Origin: Onchidella celtica
Taxonomy: Eukaryota; Mollusca; Gastropoda; Systellommatophora; Onchidiidae
Assembly (NCBI GenBank): GCA_963931925.1
Contig: OZ007569.1
Location: forward strand, 61,042,103-61,106,102
Reading direction: 5' to 3'
DNA: 64,000 bases
Positions 42,545 to 56,900 of this stretch are shown piece by piece. A program made the translations under genes and the position numbers. Every line of letters begins with the position of its first letter. The stretch's first letter is position 1. The notes beneath the pieces were generated by a model, which made no database searches, was not told where the DNA came from, and was given only the letters and a program-made list of their open reading frames with translations.

Positions 42545-45500
42545 ATGAGTTATATAAATTTAGGAAGAGACAGTGGCGGTCTCCCAGCGATAAATTCTGC
42601 TAGGAGAATTAAAGCGTTGGAAGAAGAACTTCAGTGGTACAGACTCAGGGATGCAGGCTCATCTGGACGTGGGACACCAGTTGGAATTTTGAAATATGAA
42701 AGTAAATACGACGGAGGAGACACCAGAAGACACATCGGCGAGGTGAGAACAGTTTTTCAATGTGGCATTAAAAAAAGACCATAAATGGCCGCGAGAATCT
42801 GTCATAAATTCAAAAGATTGAGGCTAATTCTACCCATTTTTTTCAACTGTTATCACTGACTACAATGTAGATACATGTAATGTACATTTCCCCTGTATCA
42901 GTTATGCACCCTTTTCGCGTTACGGATCGATTGTCTGTCATAAACAAAAACAAGACAAGCAATGTGTATATAGATCAAGGTCCTTTCTGATATAGTCTAC
43001 CCACAGCATTTAAAATGTCAAGGAATGTTCTGTGTAGAGAAAGAAAACATGTATCAACTTGATAAATATACTTATGTTACAACTGGCATGTTAAAAATGA
43101 CTCTTGCTCATTGACAATATTCCTGAAATGCAATGTTATTCACGGCAACAGACAGATAAAGGTAATAACCAGCTTCCAAACCGGCAAATATATTATATAC
43201 TGTATACTACAATTACAAATAAAACTTGAATTCCTTTTTGTGGCATTTAATGCATACCACCCCAAAAAAAAAAAAAAAGATTCTTTAAATGTAATTAAGA
43301 TATTCAACCATATTATTATGACCTAACTATTAAAAATAATCAGTTTTCCCTTTTCCCCCAAACCTCTATGAAAGTAAACTTCGCAATCAAGATATCCTAA
43401 ATCAGGATTTTTCTTGCTTGCGTTTTGCTAGAAGGCTGATAAAAATATTATTAAAACGTTAAAAGATATGCAGCCATTATTCAGCTTTGAGTAAAATTGT
43501 GTTCTTATTCAGTTTCATAGAACCTAAATTCACATTGAATAAATAGGCTGCTATCAGTTCATGTGAGGAATTCTGGGGAAACTACTTCTTCCTATGTTTC
43601 TCACATTGTTTATTTTGAAATCTGTATTTTAGCTCCAAGACCAGGTCAGATCATTTCGAGAAGAGCTGAAGAAGAAGGATGCTCTTATTCAGCATCTTTC
43701 TAGTTTAGATGCAGCTCCCAAAATACCAAGAGCACCAGATTCCTATAGGGTAAGTTCACAAAAATTATATAATACTAATTAGTAATAGTGTTTGATGTTT
43801 ACTGGCAATTATTTCTTCAGTCATCATGGTACCGTGGATAAAGAGTAAAAATATACATTTTTGCCATTTGTTCTGTGGATCTTTAAACTCGTGTTATTAA
43901 TAAATCTTTAAATGGGAATCATCTGTTTTCCAAGGATGTACTCGCCAATGATTAATATCTTTTTGAGATCCCTCATGAATTACATTCTTGTGTAGAAGAA
44001 GATGGGCAGTACGTTTTGTTCTATTGACATACTTGTCTAAAAAATAAGATCTAATATTTTATTTCTTTCATATTTTTTTGCAGCTGGACTCGCTGTATTT
44101 GGGGGAGAGAACTGCGCTAGAGACTACAAAAACTGAGCTGGCGTCAGTACAGGTGAAATATGACAGGGCTCAAGTTCAGGTGAAGGAAACAACATTGATT
44201 TAAGCTGTTTAAATAGTTTGAAGATTGGGTTGTCCTCGGTTGTAAGGCTAAAATTTCCTGTCCATTGGCATGGTTACATTTAAGATATCTTAAACAAAAG
44301 AGGTACATGCTCTCCCAGAGAAATGCCAAGGTTTGACAGTCTCAGTAATTTCAAATGATCATGAAATTATGTTTATGACGAGCATTGATCCCAATGGATC
44401 CGGTGTGATTTCTATTTTTGAGCAGCTCTAAATTATGCTGTATAGAAGAATGAAGTTCAGTTAAAAATGAATGCATCTGATTAAATACTTCCTGGCTTGT
44501 TGTGTTTACATATGTCAAATTTTCCATATTGTTGACTCTCAAAAACCAGATCAAAGAGCTGCAAAATGAATTGGAGGCAAAAGATATCAAAATCAAAGAG
44601 TTTCAACATCTTCTTGATTCCTCACGAGATGCAGAGGTTCATCTATCTAACATGGTCACCTCACTGAGAGAAAAACTAGCAGATTTTGAAAGCAAAGCCG
44701 GTTCCTTTGAAACTGTTGCCAACAGAGGGGAGTTCACCATTTCTGCACTTCAAAGAGAGAACCGTGAACTGAATGACAGAATTGTTGAATTGGAACAAAG
44801 ACTGAAGTGAGTCGAGTGAGATCTGAAGGGATTGAGAATTCTGCCTTTCACAGGTTTAGCCACATTCTTTCTCATCAGAATTGCTCTCTAAATATTTGAG
44901 CTCTAATATGACAAGATGTTACTACAGTGAAAGGTTGTCTCAGGTCTCTCTCTTGTTGCATGGAAAGAATACCTCTGAATTCTGAAAAGATCTGTAATAA
45001 GGCAGGTGTACTATAGTGAAAGAAAAAAAAAAACCTTTAAAACACTCCTTTCTATGAATGTATTGGTCCAAACTCAGCTTGAGACAGGCAGTAATTACTT
45101 GCAATGGAAAAGTGAATAGTGACATTTATAACAATTCATTAGTATGTTTATTCTGATTTGTTTTTGGAAGATCATTTCCTAATGGTATGAACATTTTAAC
45201 ATTTGCCTTTTAAGTATTGGAATTCTGTAGATATTTTTTTTTTTATGAAAGTGATGACTAAATTACTTGATTTTTTAATAACTATAGCGGCTCCCCTCAA
45301 ATTATTTCCTATTTTCACTTTAATCTGGCTTTTCTAAAATGGAAGGAGCCAGGCAGAAGAAGGAAACTGGCAGAAATGCTAGGTTTGAGAAAAGTAATAC
45401 AGTGTATCACGATATTAATGGTAGTTAGCTGACAACACTGTTCATGTTAAATTAATTTCTCATGTCAGTTTATATTGTTCCATTTCCCTAAACTGGTAGT

Positions 45501-48500
45501 GTCTGCATAACCAACAACAATGAAGAGACTCGTATCAGTATTTCCAGACACTGTTAAATGTTATGCACTTCAGAATATTATATACTCCTTTATGTGTAAA
45601 GCCAAATTTTGTATGATCTCCACTGAGGCGTGAAAGAGATGAACTATTTTAATCGGTACACAATTTTGGTCCTCAGTATTTTTCATTGATGTCATTTTTT
45701 TTTAAAGAATGTGTCCCCCTTTTTACAAAAAAGTGCACGTCGTATACATAATGAAAAACAAGTAAGATGTTAATATAATCTATTTTCAAAGTTTCATTAT
45801 TCACTCATTACTAACTTACATTTGTAGGAAACAGTTTGAAGAACGAGACCTTTCTGAATCGAAAATGGCTGGTGAGATGAGACGTCTGACGGATTTATAT
45901 AATCAACTGGGTGGTTTGCTATACTCAGAGGGTCTCGCAGATGCCACTTCTTCATCAGTTGACATTCTCAGAAGGGTTAGTTGTTATATTCAACGCATTG
46001 GTAAATGCAAAGCTATTCATTAAAAATGTTGGACATACCCTTAAAAAAAAAAGAAGTTCAAGACTAGAAACACTGGATGTGGAATGTCTTTGTACTTTGT
46101 TGGGAGCGCAATAATTTTAATGACTATTTATGCTATAGAAAACTATATCAATTTGCACAGACTGAAAGACAATTGAAATTTTTTGAGGAAAATAAATGGG
46201 TTGTAGTATACTGCTGAAGCGTGTAAAACTGCTCAAGATGTGTACACTTGGGAGTGTTTCTAGCTAATCCCTAAAGATTAAATAAATTTGTTTTCGGTAG
46301 GAAATGTGTGCAAGAGTACTTTTCTCTTACAGTTTACAGATCTGGTGCAGGAAAATGCTATGCTTAAAGGAAAGATCCTCACCCTAGGTGAACATTTGAA
46401 TGATACACAGCTGGAGACCAAGGCTAGCAGGGAGACCATCATGAGACTGGTGTCTGAAATGGGACGCGAACAGAAATGCTCGACACGCTTTACAGCCGAT
46501 GTTGAAAATCTCAAAATAGTGAGTAGGCTGATATATATGGTATCTGTGCATTCTTTTAATTTTGACGTAAATGTGTTATTTTGAAGAATGTCCCTCCATC
46601 GGTCGCAAATGAAATGTTCAGGGATGTAAATCTTCCGTCTTTTTCATCCAAAGCGCAGTTGCTGACTCCACCCTTTCATCCCAAGGCGTGATCATCGACT
46701 GCCTGCGCATCCGCCAATATCACGAACACCTACCGTTGTCCTCAAATTGGTCGGCAGTTCTTTAGAAATCTGGCAAACCGAGTAAGGTCTACTCGTGATC
46801 TTTTCACTTAGAAGATTTCTTTTGTTGTTGCCTTTCACTTCCGTTGGCCTAGCGATGTAGCCCCGATCACTGCCTGTAGCAGTGTTTCACATGCGGTTTC
46901 CGACACGGAATTTGGTGGTGGTGGTGATGCTAAAAAGCTAGAGTGGGATTTAAATATTTTCTCAGCATGAATAAATTTACGATCTATCACCAAGTGCATG
47001 GCATGACTCTGAAGCAATTCAGGTAGCAGTTGGCAAAGACTAGATCTAGAATCTAGATTTGGTATCAACATCTTTTTTAAGAAACTCAGCCAAGACAGTT
47101 ATGCATTCTGCTTGTTTTGTTCTGGTTAACTACTCATCATCAGTCCCTCTATAAATAAGTCTTATTGTAAGACCATAAGTGAAATGGATCTAAACTACTG
47201 CCCTTCTAGAACTGTCATAAAAACCACAGAAAAACTGTGGGGTCGCAGCAGGGCTATAATTGCCCAATTTTGACTTCTAGAACTGTGTAAGTGTATCAGA
47301 TTCTTTCTTCTTATTGTCTTTCCCTTAATATAAAATAGATCTACTGTATAATTTTAATTTAATTCCCAATATCAGGCTTTGTTCTTTTAAACGGTCGAGA
47401 TTAATTACACTACATCTTAATCATTTTTCTCTGCGGCTTCTGGGCACGCCGCACAATTTCCTTCCATACTGTCGCCGGCCATTTACATCCCTGAATGTTC
47501 ATCCTTCCTTACTGTGGGAAGAATGGTAAAGGGCTATAGGTGGTCCTGTTTGAAGGAATATATCTACTAAAGGTGCAGATAAGTTTTAAGAGTCACGAAG
47601 GAAATTGTTTTAGGAGTATAAAATCAACAATGGAAATGACTTAGTCAGTGTGAGATATTACAAATTATTGCAGGGTGAAAATCTGTGCTCCTGTCTGTGT
47701 CTTCACGGTGTACAGGTAAAATGACAGCAGTTGCAGTGAATGGAGATAGTTGCATGTAAAGGAATGAGCCGAATTGTAAGGATGAAGTGCGAGAAAAAAT
47801 GGTTCATATTAATGCTTCACTTAAGAAAAAAAGGATGAGAAGGTTTCTGCTGTTAGCTTTTGCTAAAGAATGACATAGGCTGGGATGATTTTTATCTTAG
47901 CAGTGAGTTAATGTTTGAGTTGATATTATGCATGGGAGCTACCATGATTTTTCACTTTCACTGTCATTGCTACGGAATTCACCTGTATAGCAAATTGGTA
48001 ATTAAAATAGAAGTGAATGTTAATAAATTTAATTGCTAGGTAATTGTTTCATACGCTTGAAAATTGTTCCACAATTTTCTTTTTTGGTGAGTCTATAGCT
48101 GGTCTTTCCCTTCACTTTTTAATTTCTCTACAGAAACAGCTCTAACATTCACTGTAACCTTATCGGGACTTAACAATGTTTGTTTTAATTGCTTACATCA
48201 GGAGAGAGACAATGCTCTGGCAGCTCGTCATGATTTGGAACGGGAAGTTCATTTACTCAAAGAAAGACTGGAGGCAAATCAACGAGCATTGGATGCAACA
48301 AAAAGTGAGCTGGAACTCAGGGAAAATCGCTTCAGCTCACTTGATCGCAATTACAAGGAGACAACACACATTGTACGCACTGCTACCACACAGTTTGATC
48401 TCTTCCGTGAGCAGATTGCTAACCTGTTGAGCTCCATATTCAGCAATAGTGTCCCTACAGAAGAATGTATCAAAGAGTCTATCAAGATGCTGATATCTGA

Positions 48501-51500
48501 TAAGAAGGAAAAGGATCTGGTGAGTACAAATTACAGATGTTTATACTGTAGTGTATGCTTTCATTTGAATGAAAATTTAGTCACATTATCTGTGAGAAAA
48601 ATAAGTCTAACAGTGATAGAGGCATACTCAAAATTGGAACTATACATTGCTGTAGGACTTTGATATTTTAGCCAGACTCTGCTCTCCAAAACATAAAATT
48701 AACATAAATTAAAAATATTTGAAGTTGGAATGTAAAAGAAATATGTCACCCACAATGTATGAGGGTCACAACTAATTCAGGGTTCACATGAAAAGGACAG
48801 ATACAATTAGAAAATTCTTATGTAGGAATTAGTTTCAAATAAATAATCCTTGAAATAAGAAAATTAATATGATTTTTGACAGTAAAAGACTTCTGAATAG
48901 AAGATAAAGGAAATCATTATATCAAGATTATGATTGCCTTGAAAGTCAGAAAGGAAGGAGCAATTTACTGACAACTATACTCTTCTTCTTAATTATTGTA
49001 GCAAGATGAAAAATCTGTCTGTAGTTATTTAGAGGTATAAATTTCTTCTCACCAGCGTTTGGAAGAATATGAATCAAGAATCAAACACTTGACAGAACAA
49101 TTAGATCAGGAGCTCAGCATTCACAAAGATATGGCACAGAGAGCCAAACGATTTGAAGTTGAGGCAGCCGATTTAGCACAACGTCTCCGAAGTGCTGAGG
49201 GTGAGCTGGCAGCAGGGGACTGTCTCAGGGATGGTTTCAAATTCGACAAGGAGAAAGTAAGTGGGCAATGATCAGTTCTGTTGGAGCTTTTTTTTTGTTT
49301 TATTTGTGGCATATTTTAATTTCTCTTAGTCATCTTCCTAACTTCAGTATCATCAGTTGAAGTAACAAAGTAATGAGAACTATAACACAGTGATGATTAT
49401 CACCATTTTTTTGTGCAAACCTTATGAAGGATGGAGCAAAAATGACAAAATGAATAATACACTTCAAACACAAGGATTCAAGATGACAGAAATTAGTAAT
49501 TATTTAATTTCTTTCTTTGTAGCTGATTTAACATGATGTAATGTATTACCTGTGAGTCAGATATTGCTGGGTTTGTTTTTCATGCAAGTGGGAAAATAAA
49601 TTATGAATTATGAAGATTCAAATGAAGGGAATTCATACATCAAATTAGAGGACACATTAACCAATGAATAACTTCAAATTTTATTCTTAACTGTTACCGA
49701 TTTATGCAAAGTTAGAGAACTTTTCCAATTCTAAGAATATTAACTCTTTCCCTACGGTACAACGCACACTGCTTTGTAGGCTTCCCTAGTGGCAGCCGGT
49801 ACAACACAGCCTGCGTTGTGACATTGTAAAGGTATTCCTTGACCACTGTGTTGGAAATTAACAACCCATGACGTTGAACCTTAAAAATAGAATTCTTGGT
49901 TAAGCTTCTTTTTCCCTAGCGTGTCCAGCGATACCACGGTAAGTGTATAGTTTGGACAGCTGTTGTGTAGTAAGGCGATCTTTGTTTACGAATTCACTGT
50001 ACAGTTGGGCGTGTAAACCTGGAGGTGCTTTGTTCAGGTGTAGAATGCTGGCCCATAGGGAAAGAGTTAATGAGGCACATTGATTTGTACTGTATATCAG
50101 TGAGACTTGCAGGCTCCCTGTCACAATATCTAAATACTGTAAGAAGCTCTACGATGTAAGAAATTACAAACAAACCAAACAAGCGCTTAAAAATATAACT
50201 TCACATGTCATGTATGTTCTACCATATTGTGCTAATGGTACTTTTTTACAGCACAGTTGTATGCTGTTACAGGTTCCTCTAATAGGTATTTATTTCGTAA
50301 GTTCTTAGAGGTGCATGGTGGTGGTTGATTTCATGTTTTAAATTACTTTCATTTGCAGTATCTCAGAGGGTTGCAGAAACTGGGCGAGATCATGAAAATG
50401 GACCGTATTTCTCTTGATCTTGGTCTTGATCTCACAATGGATGCCCTGGTAGCTCGTGCTGAGCAGCTCATGAAGCTGGAAGCAGATGCTCTTGCAGACA
50501 AATCAACACATGTATACAATCTACAACGCAAGGTCAGTGACATCTGCAATAACTTCAGCAAGAACTGTCTGGTAACATGTCTTTGACTGCAGCTGTTGTA
50601 TGAAAATATTTTTATAGACAAGTTTATTTCTTACTAAATGATAAAAAGAAATGCTAAAATGACGACACCACATATGTTTAATTTGCAGAATATATTTGTA
50701 TAAAAAAAAGGAATCTGCTCAATTACTATGTTAAACTTGTGGGGAATTGCATATCGGACATCCAGTAACAAGAGCTGAGATTTGTATCTGAATAAAGCAG
50801 CTGAATATTGGTATTTGAATTTGAAAATGGGAAATGTCAAAAGATAATTTCTTTGATACTTGGAAGAGGGTAATTTCACACTATGATAATTATGCAAATG
50901 TATTTCAAACATTTAAACAGGTCATTGTGAGTAATATTTTACTCTATTCTTCATGTGTCTCAGGTCAAAGCTCTGAAAGAACAACTTGAGAGCAAAGACC
51001 TTCACATTGACCTGCTTAGGAAGAAAATGACAAACCTGGAGGAACGAGCACATGGAAGGATTGACATAGAGAAGCAGAGAGAAACAGAAAGTTTGAGAGT
51101 GCACAAGCTGGAGAAACTGGTGGAGAAATACAAATTGCAGTTACAGGATTCAAGACAGGAGGTTCAAAACCTGAAAGCTCAGTTGCTTGGCTCTGGAGAA
51201 CTCAAGGTAAACATCTCTCAGTTTAACTTTGCACTGGGTGTTGATTATTCATGTAAAGTCAAAGGCATAGTAGTTAAAAATGGCAAGTTCTGTCAAATGC
51301 ACAGATATCTACCATTGTGGTATTGTTCTATTTATTAATCACTGGTGAAGAGATGATTGATTGGGTAAATCTTTTACAAATGACATAGTTTAAATTAATC
51401 TCTGAAATTAGTTTACATTCATTGAAATTGAATGGCACAAATTTCGCTGTTTTGTAATGGTCACCAATTTATTTTTAAAAAACTGCTGTAACAGTTTGGA

Positions 51501-53795
51501 ATGACCACATATCCATCATATGAGTGTAATAAAATGATTGAAATCAAATGTAATAGACTATTAAATGGCAGTGTGATTTTCATGTTCCGACAAAGTAGAA
51601 TTTAGAATGAATTGAAGTTTTGACAGTGAGAGTTTTATGACATTGCAATGATGCAATAATTATATTGCAATTATGATTACTAGTTGACCCGAGCAAGACA
51701 TATCTTGCAAATTCTTTACATCAAGCGTAAATGTATACATAGATCACATTAATAACAGCACTTGGATTCAATGTGGACTAAAAGAGCTTACCATTACGCC
51801 ACTATTCCTTACAGAATACACATATGTGATAAAGTTGATTTTCTTACAACATTGCAAAAAGAAAGGTGTAGAACGAGATTTCCAATTACACTTTTTGAAT
51901 CTGCTCTTGAAAATATGTCTTTGGTTTTGCAGGTGAAACAGTAAAAAATAAAATTACAGACTGAATTTTGTACCAAATGGTGTCCACATAATATTTCATC
52001 ACAAATTTAGGCAAAATTTCGTAATCTTTGGTCATTTAGTCATGAAGTTTTAAGTGCTAACACATTCACCCTCTAGCTCCATTATAGTATGATAAATTTT
52101 ATTTATGGAAATTTATTTATTTAATAGCTGGTAGCACATTTAGGCTCTGTTTACGATCATTGGTTTCTATTGAAGGTCCGCACTCTGGAGCAACGCAAGG
52201 ATATTGATGAACTGGCACGACAGATTGAGGAGTTGGAAGAAGTGCGCAAAAGGCAGTCTCGTAAGATTTCACAGCTCAACTCAGTAGTTGAGAAAGGAGA
52301 GTCTAACATGCAGGATAAAGACATCGCTTCAGAAAATGCTGTACAGGCACTCAGCAGTGAACTACGCACCACAAAGAATGCACTGGACACTCTCAAATAC
52401 AGAGAGAAGCAGGTTAATGTTATTTTTGTTATTAAATAGATCACAGTGTTGTCATAAAAAATTATTGCTAATTTTGCGTGAAAATGAAGAGTGACGAACA
52501 ATATTTGTTCTCATGAAATGGGCCTACACACTTACTTCCATATGTAAAACCAAAAATCACATCACAATCATTAACCTCATTAACCCTGACCTCCTGATTC
52601 TCCCCATACCATATCCTTGGCCTCCTGAGCTCAAGCTAAAAAATTTGAGGGCACTTCACACTGGTCTAGTGGTGCATAGATACCATAGGACATCACTGGT
52701 AAAGTGATGAACAGGGTTCACCTTCACTGTGATGTGGAAGTCTGAAATCGATAGTGCGAGTGCACAGTGGACATACGTTGCAGGTCCTCAGTATGATAGT
52801 GAGAGTGTGCTGTTCAGCATACAATGGGGAAGAACATGAAGCACTAGCAGTGAAGTGGCGCGTGACAAACTGACAATGACATTAAACAAGCACTGCTTTT
52901 CAGTATAGTGCTGATCTGATTATAGTGATCTTATGTACACATGGTTCTACTAGTTAAATGGAGCTTTGTAATTATTGTCTTTACTGAATTTTTCATAGAT
53001 CAAAGGGAAATTGTGACTTGAATGAACTGATTATCCAATGTTAAAGATAAGGGGCTTTGATCACTGTCTGTCCTTGAATAGCATGGCAATCTACATTCAG
53101 ATCTACATTCTCTGTGTCATGTGATATTGATTTGTGCCCTTGGATGAAAGTGTAGTTTAACTCCACTTTTGTTGGAGACTGAGATAACCTTATGACCTTA
53201 CACAGGACTTTCCAGTCTTTCAGTGGAATGATGGTCCAGTCTGCCTGAGAAGAAATATTTACCTATTATTTCATTTTTTTAGCTCACTATTTAAATTATC
53301 AAAGAAAAAGATATTCTTTTTTTACAAATTCCATTTTCTCAAAAACAAATAAAGTGGCGGTAGACCACTCTTTAACTCATGAGCACATATTATTCTGCAT
53401 AAGGAAATATATTTTTATGTGGTTTGCTACTAAGGTGTTAAAATATTTACACGTAATATCCTGTTTTTTTTCTTCTTCAGCTTGTTGACTTCCGTACAGT
53501 TGTCGCCCGTATGCTGGGCCTTGATATCAATACTCTAGCAGTCCCAGACTATGAAATCATAACCCGATTGGAGAAGCTGATCCAGGCTCATCACACAACT
53601 GCTTTCACCACACTCTCCCTGGAGGAGGCTTTGCAAGATGTTGAAGATGGCAGTGCCTTTGCATTCCGTCGTGCCTTGGAAGCCACAGACCCAGTTGTTC
53701 ATAGATCGAGGGAAAGATCCAGGAGGAAAGCTGCAAAACTACGCACCAGAGCTAGATCTGTCTCCCCAATGAGGCGAGACCCAAGGGTATATTGA
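42545..53795 (+). CDS. CCDC170: Coiled-coil protein, CCDC170-like
   Basis: Twelve coding exons: 42545-42742, 43633-43749, 44084-44179, 44550-44806, 45828-45975, 46333-46518, 48202-48519, 49056-49256, 50359-50532, 50964-51206, 52176-52412 and 53481-53795. All junctions are GT-AG and join in frame, giving 829 residues. Most of the protein is heptad-rich Glu/Lys/Leu coiled coil (for example LEREVHLLKERLEANQRALD). The C-terminal DFRTVVARMLGLDINTLAVP followed by DYEIITRLEKLIQAHH matches the conserved C-terminal block I know from CCDC170, followed by a basic Arg/Ser-rich tail. Human CCDC170 is about 715 residues; the protein associates with microtubules and the Golgi and is found in ciliated cells. 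The acceptor at 44549 has a weak pyrimidine tract. The name rests mainly on the C-terminal motif and length; a related coiled-coil protein is possible. Confidence 0.8.
46613..47501. mobile_element. hAT-type MITE in a CCDC170-like intron
   Basis: Ends are CAGGGATGTAAAT (46619) and ATTTACATCCCTG (to 47493), the CAGGG-type inverted repeats of hAT elements. The 8-bp AATGTTCA flanks both sides (46613-46620 and 47494-47501), the length expected for hAT. On the left the CA of the duplication and of the terminus overlap. No transposase is readable in about 0.87 kb. Confidence 0.65.
48520..49055. other. CCDC170-like intron, nothing further seen
   Basis: Plain AT-rich intronic DNA between exons 7 and 8. 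The other introns of this gene not mentioned separately (42743-43632, 44807-45827, 49257-50358, 52413-53480) are the same in character. Confidence 0.5.
51680..51950 (-). mobile_element. Helitron-like 3' end, minus orientation, in a CCDC170-like intron
   Basis: On the minus strand the hairpin GCAAGA-TATG-TCTTGC is followed by TCGGGTCAA and CTAG, then T, a Helitron 3' terminus (plus coordinates 51679-51708). The internal extent to about 51950 is a guess. Confidence 0.5.
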
Positions 53796-53947
53796 GCAAT
53801 GTCACATCATAGTGCTGTGTGTTGATTATATTACATACTATGATGGCAAGGAATTTGTTTTATGGAACACTGACAAGGGAAGTAATATTTGCTGCCCATA
53901 TGAAGAAGGTTATAAATTAGGTGTTACTGTCCCTGTGGTGATGATGA

Positions 53948-53953
53948 AATAAA
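53948..53953 (+). terminator. Candidate CCDC170-like polyadenylation signal
   Basis: AATAAA about 150 bp after the stop codon. Further AATAAA sites exist downstream (for example 54076 and 57453), so a longer 3' UTR is possible. Confidence 0.5.
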
Positions 53954-53959
53954 TATTAT

Positions 53960-56900
53960 TCTTTATTTAATATTGTCATTTTTGAAAAAATCCGATCTCA
54001 TGTCAGTTTACATCTAACTTTATGTAAACATTGGAAGACATACTTTAATGTAGACTTTACTTTCAAACTCCAAGAAATAAATTATAAGTTGCGTCAGGGA
54101 CAGCAAGTGTCAAGGTCAAAGTGAATTAACTCATTCCCATGCAACATCCCTAGAAATTCTTCTCCTTTTTTTGGGTTTGGTCCATTGCGTTAAGAATTAG
54201 TGGTACTGTATCAGCAGTGTGAAAGTGCACTTGACAATCTGTTTGTAAGACATGTGCCTTCCACAGCAAAATGTACTCTTACCTGTTGTAAACTGTTTAA
54301 AAGTGAACACGGCCACTGTTTTTTAAACAAAAGTTTGATGAAAAAACTAGATGAAAGAAATTGACATTCACAAAAATTCAAGTGAAAATTGAAAGTTTTT
54401 TGCATATATATATACCACTACATGTATATATTTATGCAGATTTCTAATGAAACAAAATGATAATAGTGTAATAGTGTAGAGCTCTCACTTTTCTAGGAAG
54501 CTTGTTATATATCTCAGAACTGTTTCCATGTAGTAAGAATTGCATAAAGTGAACTTGCTGTTCAAATTTGTTAAGTAAGCTGTGACTTAAAAAAAAAAAA
54601 GCAGGAAGTTGGAAAATATTTTGAACTGTAAACAGCAGTGTGGTAAATATTTGCTATATGAATTTGTTTTCACTTCACAAATTTATTCACACATTAGTGC
54701 CGGCTTGGTGTGAAGACATTATTTGTATGGTTGTGATTGCCAAAGTGTTTGAAGCAACTCATGGTTTGGATTACTTAATTATTTACTGCATTCCAAGTGC
54801 ACTTTCACTTGGTCTTTCTGTTGTCTTTATTCTGCTGCCTTCATATCTTGTCAAAGCCCGTCATGTTGAACTGGGACAGATTCTGTCATTTATTTGCCTT
54901 GTGCCGGACAGTAGTTGTGTGGGCCAAATCAAGAAATTTGGTGTGAGTCATTTTAAGGGATCTATCATTTATTTAAATGAAGTGATTTTTCTATTAGGGA
55001 TACATTGATTCCATGTATAGGGCTTTTCACACTATGAGCAGTACCACCAATTCTAGATTCTGCAGGTTTTACTTATGGCATTATTGCTGTAAAACAGTTT
55101 ATAGTTTATCTTCTACTCATGAAAATGTGATATGCTTCCACATATATTACTCTGTATATGGAATAATAATTAATGTTTAATGTACTTTTTTTTACAGCAT
55201 ATTTTAAGATTTTTATTACATTTACATAAAAATACCCAGCCTTTTTTTTAACCTTGTCATTTGTTTCGTACATGTTATGTCAAATGCAGCAAAATATGAC
55301 AGCATAAAATAATTTAGTTCATGTCTAAGTAAGAAAATGTATCTCTCTCATGTCTCTGCTTTTCAGCTTCATGTTGGCATTTTCATGTGCATAATCAGTG
55401 TAAACTTTACATAATGATTTTTATTTGGTTCCTGTTATACACAGTTCTCACACAATCAAAGTCAATTTGGACAGTCCTTTTTTGATTGAATCTTGAAAAA
55501 TAAGATAAAAATTAGCCCAGATGATAGAAATCTGGTACTTCAAGATGATTAGAAGTGTTTCTCAGATTGTCATTTGACACTGAGGAATATTACCAGATGA
55601 AAACACTGAAGCTTTAAGATAGGTACTTTGAAATAAGTAATACTTTTTATTCGTATGCCCGTCTTGTATGAATTGCCTTTTTCTCTGTGCATGTATCATA
55701 ATTTTCCTTCAATGTGCTACATAGTTTCCATGTATCACTTTGAAAAATGTTCTATTATCTGTTTTATAGTAAGAAAGTAAGATTATTTAATATTTCATTC
55801 TTTTGCATTGTAAACTTGCTTAAATCCACATCAGTCATATTGATATATGTGATTCCAATGAAATGCAGCTGACAAAAATGCTGGTACATGTTGTAAGTGT
55901 GATTCTTGTTCCATGCTGTGTTAGTTCTTGGATAAATCTATATGTCAGTAATAAAACAGAGATTTGTGTAAATTCTGAACATTCCTTAGCTCTTTTGAGC
56001 ACTCATCAAAGAATCATGACCAATTTTTCAGGATAAATAAATAATGTTGTCGATTTTACAAGGAGATGTCTTAATATGAAAGCGTCGTATGATTAATTAA
56101 CCAGATCAGTTGTGCTGATTTTGGAAAAATGCATAATACATGTTTGCAAAATATCACTAAGCAACTGTCCTACAATTGTTGTTCTACTGTGGAAGAAAGA
56201 CTGTTTGTCGACAGTGCAAAATATTTAACATCAAACATATTTGTTAAACCAGGGAAAAAGAGACATTCTTGATAGCAGGTGATACAAATTGCATTCCCAC
56301 GCCTACATAACTGGCAATCACTTTTCATTCCAATTAGTATTTATTTTGCTGAAGAGGGAGGGTTAATTGAGTATTTTTATGTGTTACCAAAAGAAAGTGA
56401 TTTAAGAACATTTGTATTACATTTCAGTGAAAAACTGTTCTCATTTACACATGCTATGTAAATGGATGTGTCCAAATGGAAAGGAAGCCTACTGTTTTTG
56501 AAACAGTCTGTGCCATATATCACTCTCCACTTCTGTTCTTATTGAGAAACTGCCCAGTGTTTTAAATGCTTTGATTTGTGCATTGCTTGATCTATAAATG
56601 TTGTTGATCATTATTTGCCGTTGATTTAATAGGGAAAACAACAAAAGCTGTTCTCAATTTCTGTAAATCAGGGATTTAATTTAGGATGTTCAGGTTATTT
56701 TATGTTTATATCAGGCTACAGGAAAAAGAACAAAGCTGTATAGTAAGTAAAGCAGTCCTCTTACAATACTCCTAAGGATTATTATAATGAATTGTACATT
56801 CCTTAAAGGGTGATAACTGTTTCCAATGTTACGTACTTCTGCAAGGCATCTTATGACATAATTTTGAAATGGTTTCATTAAAGGAACAGCAAAGAATGTT

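Noticed and set aside
54640..55008. 122-codon hydrophobic open frame downstream of the CCDC170-like gene
   Set aside because: No recognisable family, no splice or promoter context, AT-rich composition; most likely chance within 3' flanking DNA.
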